DNA from: VRUE01 sp036524775
GTDB taxonomy: Bacteria > Actinomycetota > Thermoleophilia > Solirubrobacterales > 70-9
Reading direction: 5' to 3'
Assembly (NCBI GenBank): GCA_036524775.1
Contig: DATDBO010000022.1
Coordinates: 1-7,695 of the forward strand
Length of the DNA stretch: 7,695 nt
Positions 1-4,923 of this stretch are shown piece after piece (the first letter of the stretch is position 1; each line of letters opens with the position of its first letter). The notes beneath the pieces are model-generated. The model saw only the letters and a list, made by a program, of their open reading frames with translations, did no database searches and was not told the origin of the DNA. Made by a program: the position numbers and the translations under genes.

Positions 1-98
1 TCCAGCTCGTCGTCGCCCTCGTCCTCGTCCCCTCGGTCCTGCTGACGATCGCCGCCGCGCTGATCGCCAACGCCGACGTCCTCCTCGCCGGCTTCTGA
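1..98 (+). CDS. C-terminal end of an unidentified membrane protein (partial)
   Basis: The frame starting at base 3 runs open from the window edge to a TGA at 96-98. It encodes about 31 residues, almost all Val, Leu, Ala and Ile (QLVVALVLVPSVLLTIAAAL and then a short tail ending in AGF). This reads as a terminal transmembrane helix followed by a few residues. The body of the gene lies outside the window, so no family can be named. The gene converges on the next gene on the opposite strand, with a strong hairpin between the two stop codons, which supports this being a real 3' end. The base preference (GTC, CTC, GCC codons) matches the rest of the window. Confidence 0.6.
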   Translation, partial: QLVVALVLVPSVLLTIAAALIANADVLLAGF

Positions 99-100
99 CC

Positions 101-137
101 TGGCGCCTTTGTGGGACATATCCCAACAAAGGCGCCA
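101..137. terminator. Bidirectional terminator-like hairpin between convergent genes
   Basis: The 12-base arms TGGCGCCTTTGT (101-112) and ACAAAGGCGCCA (126-137) are perfect reverse complements. With one bulged A the stem extends to 16 pairs around a CATA loop, with TGGGA pairing with TCCCA. The hairpin starts 2 bases after the + strand stop codon and ends 3 bases before the - strand stop codon, so it serves both convergent genes equally. Neither side has a clear T tract, so it may act as a tract-less terminator or as a 3' end stabiliser and not as a classical intrinsic terminator. Confidence 0.72.
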
Positions 138-140
138 CAC

Positions 141-977
141 CTACTCCAACGACTCCTCGCGCAGGCGGGTCGCGACGGCGGTCGAGGCGGCGCGGATCGC
201 GTCCAGCTCCTCGGCTTTCTTCTTGTGACCGTTGACGTAGCAGCAGAGGTTGCCGCCGACCAGCTCGAAGGCGAACTTCTCGGGCGCCGACTCGGAGAGC
301 CAGACGATGAAGCCGGGGGAGAAGAGCTGGCGCAGGCCGTTCGGGTCCTGGTCATCGGCGGAGAAGATCTCGTAGCGCTCGTCGAGCGCCGCGCTCTCCA
401 GCTTGACCCGCTGCTTGGAGCGGCGGAAGGCGTCCTCGAGCTTCTCCAGGGCGCGCAGGCCGAACTTGCGTTGGCAGTAGAGCTCGGGGACGAAGCCGGC
501 GCACTCGGGCACCTCGACGATGCCGACGGTGTAGCGGTAGTAATTCGTCGTCCGGTTGCCCTCGCTGTCGGTCGACTCCTCCTCGTAGGTGTATAGAGCG
601 AGCAGTCCGTCGACGCCGTCGCCCAGCGGGCCTTCCAGCGTCCGCTCGGCGTAGCGGTCGTCGCCCTTGCTCAGCAGCGGCGTGGCCTGGGGGAGGCGGC
701 TCCTGTCGTGGACGGTCATCTCGTTCTGCCGGCCGTAGACCTCGAAGAAGGCGTCCTCGGAGTGCGAGTCGGCGATCGCGAAGACGACGAGCAGGCCGAG
801 CAGCAGCGCGCCGGCAGCGATCGCGGCGCCGATCGCCGGGCCGAGGAAGATCGCTCCGGCGACACCCGCCGCGACGACCTCGATCGCGAGCAGGGCCAGG
901 GTCAGCGGCTTGCGCAGGAACTGGCCGAAGTAGAAGCCGCGCAGGTCGTCGGCGTCGTCCGGCAAGCCCTGGCTCAT
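141..977 (-). CDS. Two-helix membrane protein of unknown function
   Basis: This 278-residue protein is not recognised with confidence. A short acidic N-terminus (1-20) is followed by two adjacent transmembrane helices at about 24-45 and 48-69. The remaining 200 residues are soluble. That region includes a Tyr/Thr-rich strand segment near 129-155 (YTYEEESTDSEGN, then NYYRYTVGIVEVP), a basic, charged stretch near 171-195 and a stretch near 200-250 (YEIFSADDQ, LFSPGFIVWL, then a Cys-Cys at 245-246). The last part loosely resembles the strand-helix pattern of DUF3137-type membrane proteins (vys.D...a..lLtp.f), but I could not verify this. The start is the ATG at 975-977. Upstream there is only a weak purine-poor leader, with no good Shine-Dalgarno. 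The gene is transcribed away from the dcw cluster and is probably not functionally tied to it. Confidence 0.85.
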   Translation of the reverse strand: MSQGLPDDADDLRGFYFGQFLRKPLTLALLAIEVVAAGVAGAIFLGPAIGAAIAAGALLLGLLVVFAIADSHSEDAFFEVYGRQNEMTVHDRSRLPQATPLLSKGDDRYAERTLEGPLGDGVDGLLALYTYEEESTDSEGNRTTNYYRYTVGIVEVPECAGFVPELYCQRKFGLRALEKLEDAFRRSKQRVKLESAALDERYEIFSADDQDPNGLRQLFSPGFIVWLSESAPEKFAFELVGGNLCCYVNGHKKKAEELDAIRAASTAVATRLREESLE

Positions 978-999
978 CGCGCCGCCAAGCCTATTCCAG

Positions 1000-1049
1000 G
1001 GCGTGTCTGACTTACCGGGGGTCTATGGCCCTGGGAAGTCAGACACGCC
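1000..1049. repeat. 50-bp palindromic element in the divergent promoter region
   Basis: Two perfect 14-base inverted arms, GGCGTGTCTGACTT (1000-1013) and AAGTCAGACACGCC (1036-1049), flank a 22-base centre. The centre can itself partly pair: CC 1015-1016 with GG 1034-1035, and GGG 1019-1021 with CCC 1029-1031. The arms carry a GTGTCTGAC / GTCAGACAC core of the kind seen in REP-like extragenic palindromes, though copy number in the genome cannot be judged from one window. The element ends 22 bases upstream of the - strand ATG. It therefore lies inside the promoter or leader of that gene, and about 50 bases from the predicted mraZ -35. It could also be a regulator binding site. Confidence 0.7.
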
Positions 1050-1102
1050 GGGGTCCGGCGGCTGCAACCGAGGTTGTGAATGGGGCTTTGTCTCGACTTG
1101 TG

Positions 1103-1131
1103 TTGCAAAGTGGGGGGAAGTGGGGTATTGT
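1103..1131 (+). promoter_or_regulatory. Predicted promoter of the dcw operon (mraZ promoter)
   Basis: TTGCAA (1103-1108, four of six consensus positions) and TATTGT (1126-1131, four of six, fitting TAnnnT) are separated by exactly 17 bases. A start near 1138 would give a leader of about 94 bases containing the hairpin at 1152-1194. The spacer is filled with MraZ-type repeats, which supports the assignment independently. The promoter is inferred from pattern only. Confidence 0.6.
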
Positions 1132-1135
1132 GGCG
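1111..1135 (+). promoter_or_regulatory. MraZ operator: three TGGNG repeats at 10-bp spacing
   Basis: TGGGG at 1111-1115, TGGGG at 1121-1125 and TGGCG at 1131-1135 are each separated by exactly 5 bases. This is the published pattern of MraZ binding repeats (TGGGN separated by 5 bases, as in E. coli). It lies upstream of mraZ, where autoregulation is expected. The first two copies sit in the -35/-10 spacer and the third overlaps the last base of the -10, so bound MraZ should block RNA polymerase. A further TGGGG at 1081-1085 is in phase, 30 bases upstream, and could be an auxiliary site. Confidence 0.8.
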
Positions 1136-1151
1136 CTCGAGTTGAAGCCCA

Positions 1152-1194
1152 GGACCGGGGTGGTGAGGCTCCTCCCACCTCATCACTCCGGTCC
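1152..1194 (+). promoter_or_regulatory. Long hairpin in the predicted mraZ mRNA leader
   Basis: The arms at 1152-1168 (GGACCGGGGTGGTGAGG) and 1178-1194 (CCTCATCACTCCGGTCC) form 17 consecutive base pairs in RNA, two of them G-U wobbles. They enclose a 9-base loop, CUCCUCCCA. The G-U pairs favour an RNA-level structure read from the + strand over a DNA palindrome. No U tract follows, so it is not an obvious terminator. The loop contains CCUCC, the core of the 16S anti-Shine-Dalgarno sequence. Loop bases 1170-1174 (UCCUC) could also pair with GAGGA at 1228-1232, which covers the first base of the mraZ start codon. A structured 'mraW RNA' leader motif is catalogued for actinobacteria. Whether this hairpin belongs to it was not tested. 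Confidence 0.65.
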
Positions 1195-1215
1195 CAACTC
1201 TCTTACCGGCCGCAG

Positions 1216-1222
1216 AAAGGAA
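1216..1222 (+). promoter_or_regulatory. Ribosome binding site of mraZ
   Basis: The purine stretch AAAGGAA lies with its core about 10 bases before the ATG at 1232. It fixes this ATG as the start and argues against in-frame upstream starts back to 1025, which would translate through the operator and the leader hairpin. Confidence 0.6.
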
Positions 1223-1231
1223 CCCACGAGG

Positions 1232-1675
1232 ATGGCATTTCGGGGTCTTTACGAGCACAGCCTCGACTCCAAGGATCGCCTCACGGTTCCCTCTCGCTTC
1301 AGGGCAGCGCTGTCCGACGGCATCGTTCTCTCGAAGGGCTTCGATCCCTGCGTCTGGGTGCACACGACCGCGGAGTTCGAGCAGCTCTCCGAGCGCTTCC
1401 TCTCGCCGCACAGCCCCTTCGGCAAGGACGCCCGCAGCCTGCGCCGCCGCTTCCACGGCGGATCCTTCGACGAGAAGCTCGATTCGGCCGGTCGCATCCG
1501 CGTGCCCAAGCCGCTGATCGAGCACGCCGGGCTCGACGGCGCCTGTGTCGTGATCGGCGCCGGCGAGTACCTGGAGATCTGGAACGCCGCAGCCTGGGCG
1601 AAGCAGGAGCAGGAGCTCGACGCCTCCGCCCCCGAGATCGCCGAGGGCTTCGCCACGAGCGGAGCGGCTGCGTGA
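1232..1675 (+). CDS. mraZ: Transcriptional regulator MraZ
   Basis: This 147-residue DNA-binding protein is the first gene of the dcw cluster and normally represses it by binding TGGGN repeats in its own promoter as a ring-shaped oligomer. It has two SpoVT/AbrB-type swapped-hairpin domains, at about 3-48 and 78-121. Each carries the family signature: FRGLYEHSLDSKDRLTVP near the start and FDEKLDSAGRIRVPK at 79-93. The length fits the family (about 140-150). In the first signature the usual Gly of D-x-K-G-R is Asp15 (SKDR), while the second keeps AGR. The chosen ATG follows a good ribosome binding site and gives the standard N-terminus (MAFRG). The gene ends one base before an alternative rsmH ATG at 1677. 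Confidence 0.95.
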   Translation: MAFRGLYEHSLDSKDRLTVPSRFRAALSDGIVLSKGFDPCVWVHTTAEFEQLSERFLSPHSPFGKDARSLRRRFHGGSFDEKLDSAGRIRVPKPLIEHAGLDGACVVIGAGEYLEIWNAAAWAKQEQELDASAPEIAEGFATSGAAA

Positions 1676-1757
1676 GATGCGCGCCCAAGCCGCGAACCTC
1701 GCTCTTCCAGACCGTGGCCTTCACCACGCCGCATCCGAGAGCGCAACCCTTATTCGC

Positions 1758-2711
1758 ATGACGAGCGAGCACGAGCCTGTCCTGGTCGCAGAGCTGACCG
1801 ACCTCTTGACCCCCCAGCCGGGCCAGGTGGCCGTCGACTGCACCTTCGGCGGCGGCGGGCACGCGCGGCGGATCGCCGCGGCGCTCGGCCCGGAGGGGAC
1901 GCTGATCGGCATCGACCGCGACCCGGCCGCCGAGGCGCGCTTCGAGCGCTTCGCCGCCGAGGCGCCCTGCCGCACTCGCTTCCTCGGCGTCGACTACTCG
2001 GCAGGGCTTCGCACCTTGCGCGGCGAAGGCATCCGCCCAGAGATGGTCTTCCTGGACCTCGGCATGTCCTCGATGCAGGTCGACGCGATGGAGCGGGGGT
2101 TCTCCTATTCCTACGACGCCCCGCTCGACATGCGGATGGACACCCGCCAGGAGTTCAGCGCCGCCGACCTGGTCAACGAGTGGCCGGAGTCGCGCATCGC
2201 CCAAGCGCTGCGCCGCTTCGGCGAGGAGCGCTACGCCGGCGGGATCGCGCGTGAGATCGTGCGGCGGCGGCCCCTGCGCACCACCGCCGAGCTCGTCGAC
2301 GCGATCAAAGCGGGGATGCCGGCCTCGGCCCGCTTCGGCGCCGGCCACCCGGCCAAGCGCACCTTTCAGGCGCTCCGCATCGCCGTCAACGGCGAGCTCG
2401 ACTCGCTCGACGACGCTCTGCCCACCGCCTGGTCGATCCTGCCGCTCGGCGGGCGGCTTGCGGCGATCTCCTTCCACTCGCTCGAGGACCGGCGCGTCAA
2501 GCGGTTCCTCGCCGACCGCTCGCGCGGCTGCGTCTGCCCACCCGAGCTGCCGGTCTGCGCCTGTGGCCGCGAGCCCGAAGCGGAGCTGCTGACGCGGCGC
2601 GCGATCGCGCCGGGCGCCGACGAGGTCGCCTCGAACCCGCGCGCCAAGTCCGCCCACCTGCGCGGCGCGGTCAAGATCGCCGAGGCGCAGAGCGCCGGGG
2701 GCGCCGCCTGA
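1758..2711 (+). CDS. rsmH: 16S rRNA (cytosine(1402)-N(4))-methyltransferase RsmH (MraW)
   Basis: RsmH methylates N4 of C1402 in 16S rRNA using S-adenosylmethionine, tuning the ribosomal P site. With the ATG at 1758 the protein has 317 residues, the usual family length, and begins MTSEHEPVLVAEL like other RsmH proteins. Visible motifs are the SAM site VDCTFGGGGHA (26-36), FLDLGMSSMQVD (98-109), GFSYSYDAPLDMRMD (114-128), the HPAKRTFQALRIAVNGEL block (197-214), AISFHSLEDRRVKRF (236-250) and a C-terminal KSAHLRGAVK. Four cysteines lie between 258 and 269 (CVC, CAC), a variant common in the family. An in-frame ATG at 1677 would add 27 residues that show no family pattern. It has a GGAG at 1661-1664 while the 1758 start has no clear Shine-Dalgarno, so the start is the uncertain part. 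The stop overlaps the next start as TGATG. Confidence 0.94.
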   Translation: MTSEHEPVLVAELTDLLTPQPGQVAVDCTFGGGGHARRIAAALGPEGTLIGIDRDPAAEARFERFAAEAPCRTRFLGVDYSAGLRTLRGEGIRPEMVFLDLGMSSMQVDAMERGFSYSYDAPLDMRMDTRQEFSAADLVNEWPESRIAQALRRFGEERYAGGIAREIVRRRPLRTTAELVDAIKAGMPASARFGAGHPAKRTFQALRIAVNGELDSLDDALPTAWSILPLGGRLAAISFHSLEDRRVKRFLADRSRGCVCPPELPVCACGREPEAELLTRRAIAPGADEVASNPRAKSAHLRGAVKIAEAQSAGGAA

Positions 2712-3238
2712 TGGCTGCCGCCGCGACCGCCCGCACGGCGACTGCCGCGCCCGCGCGGCGCAAACGACCGGCACTCGTCGCTGCGCCCGCCCCGGCTCGC
2801 AAGGCGCCAACTCGCAAGCCGGTCCGCAAATCGCCCGCGCGCCGCCCCGGCGGCCACCTGATCCCGATCGCTGTCGGCACCGCCGGCGCGGTCCGCGCCC
2901 TGCCGGACTCGAGCCTGATCGTGCGCCTCACCCGCGGTCGCGCCTGGATCGCCGTGCTCGGCGTCCTCCTGGTCGGGATCGTCGCGCTCAACGTCGTCAC
3001 CCTCAGTCTCGCCGCCGGAGCGGGCCACGTCGACCAGAACGTCCAGGCCCTCGACGAGGAGAACTCGATGCTCCGCTACCGCGACGCGCAGAGGTCCGGC
3101 GTGGAGCGGATCCGCCACGACGCGGCCGCCCTCGGCCTCAGTGCCGTCGCCCTCGAGGAGGCCGGCGCGGTCCAGGCCGATCCCGGCGACGTCGAGACCG
3201 CCGCCCTGCGCTTGGCCGCCGCCGAAGCGGCCTACTGA
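2711..3238 (+). CDS. ftsL: FtsL-like cell division protein (single-helix, coiled coil)
   Basis: This 175-residue bitopic protein sits in the ftsL slot between rsmH and ftsI. Residues 1-50 are a low-complexity tail rich in Ala, Pro, Lys and Arg (APARRKRP, APARKAPTRKPVRKSPARRP). A single transmembrane helix follows at about 79-101 (IAVLGVLLVGIVALNVVTLSL). A predicted extracytoplasmic helix or coiled coil at about 105-140 contains QALDEENSMLRYRDAQ and then VERIRHDAAALGLS, the pattern of FtsL/FtsB proteins. A 30-residue acidic, Ala-rich tail closes the protein. FtsL sequences diverge quickly, so the assignment rests on topology, the lgLs-like motif and gene position. It would form the FtsQLB subcomplex that activates FtsWI. 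It overlaps rsmH by one base, suggesting coupled translation. Confidence 0.82.
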   Translation: MAAAATARTATAAPARRKRPALVAAPAPARKAPTRKPVRKSPARRPGGHLIPIAVGTAGAVRALPDSSLIVRLTRGRAWIAVLGVLLVGIVALNVVTLSLAAGAGHVDQNVQALDEENSMLRYRDAQRSGVERIRHDAAALGLSAVALEEAGAVQADPGDVETAALRLAAAEAAY

Positions 3239-3244
3239 GGCGCG

Positions 3245-4897
3245 ATGCGCACGATCGAGCGCAGGATCGGGCTCCTCTTCGCCGGTTTCCTGCTCTGCTT
3301 CCTCGTCGTCTCCGGGCGCGCCTTTTGGCTGCAGGGGGTGCAGGGATCGACGTTGGCCTCCGAAGCCTCCTACCAGCAGACCGAGGTCGTCACCGTGCCG
3401 GGGCTGCGCGGCAGCCTGCTCGACCGCTTCGGCAACCCCCTCGCGGTCTCCGAAGACGCGAAGACGATCTACGCGACGCCTTACCAGGTGGAGAAGCCGC
3501 GGCAGGCGGCAGAGAAACTGGCCTCGATCCTCGACCTCGACGAAGCCGAGGTGCTGGAGAGCCTCACCGAAGACTCGGGCTTCGCCTACGTCGCCCGCAA
3601 GGTCGACCTGCCGAGCGCCGCGCGTGTCGCGCGGCTGGAGCTGCCCGGGATCGGCGAACTGCCCGACAGCAGGCGCACCTACCCGCAGGGCGAGCTGGCC
3701 GCGCAGACGATCGGCGCCGTCGGCGACGAAGGCCAGGGCCTGACCGGGCTCGAGGCCGGCGAGGACGAGGTGCTGCGCGGCGAGGACGGCGAACGGCGGA
3801 TCGTCAAGGACGCGCTGGGCGAGCCGATCCGCCTCGAAACCCTCAACGAGGCCGGCGACGGCGAAGACCTGCGCCTGACGCTCGACCCGGCGATCCAGCA
3901 GGAAACCGAGCGGGTCCTCGCCGGCGTCGGCGAAACTTGGGCGCCGCAGGGCGCCACGGCGATCGCGATGGACCCGCGCAGTTCGAAGCTCCTGGCGGTC
4001 GCCAATTGGCCGGCGGTCGACCCATCCGACCTCTCGAGCGCCGATCCGGACGACCTGCTCAACCGCGCGACCGGCTTCACCTACGAGCCCGGCTCGACCT
4101 TCAAGGCATTCACCGTCGCCGCGGCTTTGGAGGAACGTCAGGTCACCCCTTCGACCTACTTCACGCTGCCGCCGACGATCCAGGTCGCCGACCGCGTGAT
4201 CGAGGAGTCGCACGCGCGCGGCACGGCGACGATGTCGGTCGCCGAAATCCTCGCCCACTCCTCCAACGTGGGCGCGGTGACGATCGGCCTCGGCCTCGGC
4301 GGCGAGAAATTCAGCCGCTGGATCGCGCGGCTCGGCTTCGGGCGCCCGACCGGCGTTCCCTTCCCGGCCGAGGAGCAGGGCATCGTGCCCGAGCTGGAGG
4401 AGTACTCGGGGTCGACGATGGGCAACCTGCCGCTGGGCCAGGGCCTCTCGGTGACGCCGATGCAGATGATGGCCGGCTACGCGGCGATCGCCAACGGGGG
4501 CACGCTGCGCCGGCCGCGCCTGATCGAGAGCGTCGGCGAGGAGCCGGTCGAGGAGCCTCCGGGTCGCCGCGTGATCGGCGCCGACGTCGCCGCCGAGGTG
4601 CGGACGATGCTGGAGGGGGTGCTGGCGCCGGGCGGCACCGCCTCGGAGGTGAGCGTGCCCGGCTACACGCTGGCCGGCAAGACCGGCACCTCGCAGGTCG
4701 CCGAAAACGGCACTTACTCGGAGACCAAGTACGTCGCCTCCTTCATCGGCTTCGCCCCTGCCGACGACCCCCGCCTGCTCGTCGCCGTGATCGTCGACCA
4801 GCCGCAGGGCGAAATCTACGGCGGGTCGGTGGCCGCACCGGCCTTCGGCGAGATCGCCGAGTTCGCCTTGCCATATCTCGGCGTGCCGCAGGAATAG
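3245..4897 (+). CDS. ftsI: Septal peptidoglycan D,D-transpeptidase FtsI (PBP3 / PbpB)
   Basis: This class B penicillin-binding protein cross-links septal peptidoglycan together with FtsW. Its 550 residues comprise a short cytoplasmic start, one membrane anchor at about 7-28, a dimerisation/pedestal domain at about 45-205 (RGSLLDRFGNPLA at 55-67 and a Y-P-x-G...AxxxxG...GLTGLE run at 146-170) and a transpeptidase domain from about 208 to the end. The active-site triads are all present: SxxK as S284-T-F-K287 in EPGSTFK, SxN as S339-S-N341, and KTGT at 479-482. No PASTA domains are present, which separates it from StkP-linked PBPs. The start has GAGG (3237-3240) overlapping the ftsL stop, and the intergenic gap is 6 bases. 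Confidence 0.95.
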   Translation: MRTIERRIGLLFAGFLLCFLVVSGRAFWLQGVQGSTLASEASYQQTEVVTVPGLRGSLLDRFGNPLAVSEDAKTIYATPYQVEKPRQAAEKLASILDLDEAEVLESLTEDSGFAYVARKVDLPSAARVARLELPGIGELPDSRRTYPQGELAAQTIGAVGDEGQGLTGLEAGEDEVLRGEDGERRIVKDALGEPIRLETLNEAGDGEDLRLTLDPAIQQETERVLAGVGETWAPQGATAIAMDPRSSKLLAVANWPAVDPSDLSSADPDDLLNRATGFTYEPGSTFKAFTVAAALEERQVTPSTYFTLPPTIQVADRVIEESHARGTATMSVAEILAHSSNVGAVTIGLGLGGEKFSRWIARLGFGRPTGVPFPAEEQGIVPELEEYSGSTMGNLPLGQGLSVTPMQMMAGYAAIANGGTLRRPRLIESVGEEPVEEPPGRRVIGADVAAEVRTMLEGVLAPGGTASEVSVPGYTLAGKTGTSQVAENGTYSETKYVASFIGFAPADDPRLLVAVIVDQPQGEIYGGSVAAPAFGEIAEFALPYLGVPQE

Positions 4898-4910
4898 CGG
4901 GGCCCCGGCC

Positions 4911-4923
4911 TAGAATCGCCTGC
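4911..4923 (+). promoter_or_regulatory. Possible internal promoter giving a leaderless murE transcript
   Basis: TAGAAT (4911-4916) matches the -10 consensus at five of six positions and lies in the short ftsI-murE gap. The usual 6-7 base distance to the start point lands at or next to the murE GTG (4924), and no Shine-Dalgarno precedes that codon. Together these suggest a leaderless mRNA. No convincing -35 is seen at 16-18 bases upstream, so this rests on the -10 and the spacing alone. Confidence 0.5.

Noticed and set aside
988..993. TAGGCT on the - strand as the -10 of the 278-residue protein gene
   Set aside because: It fits TAnnnT and would give a nearly leaderless mRNA, but the -35 window falls in the palindrome without any match. 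Too weak to annotate.
1025..1231. In-frame N-terminal extension of mraZ from an ATG at 1025
   Set aside because: It would translate through the palindromic element, operator, promoter and leader hairpin. The ATG at 1232 has a ribosome binding site and gives the standard MraZ N-terminus and length.
1299..2810. Long open frame on the - strand across mraZ and rsmH
   Set aside because: Same reason: antisense to clear conserved genes, with arginine-rich sequence and no domain signature.
2366..4258. Long open frame on the - strand across rsmH, ftsL and ftsI
   Set aside because: Antisense shadow caused by high GC. The low-complexity Arg/Asp/Gly composition has no motifs, and the + strand genes are fully supported.
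4898..4907. CGGGGCCCCG palindrome in the ftsI-murE gap as a terminator
   Set aside because: The 10-base palindrome leaves no room for a proper loop, no T tract follows, and it lies just upstream of the predicted murE -10.
3325..4923. Open frame upstream of and continuous with murE, overlapping ftsI
   Set aside because: It is an Arg/Gly-rich shadow of ftsI in another frame with no family motifs. MurE homology begins at the GTG at 4924.
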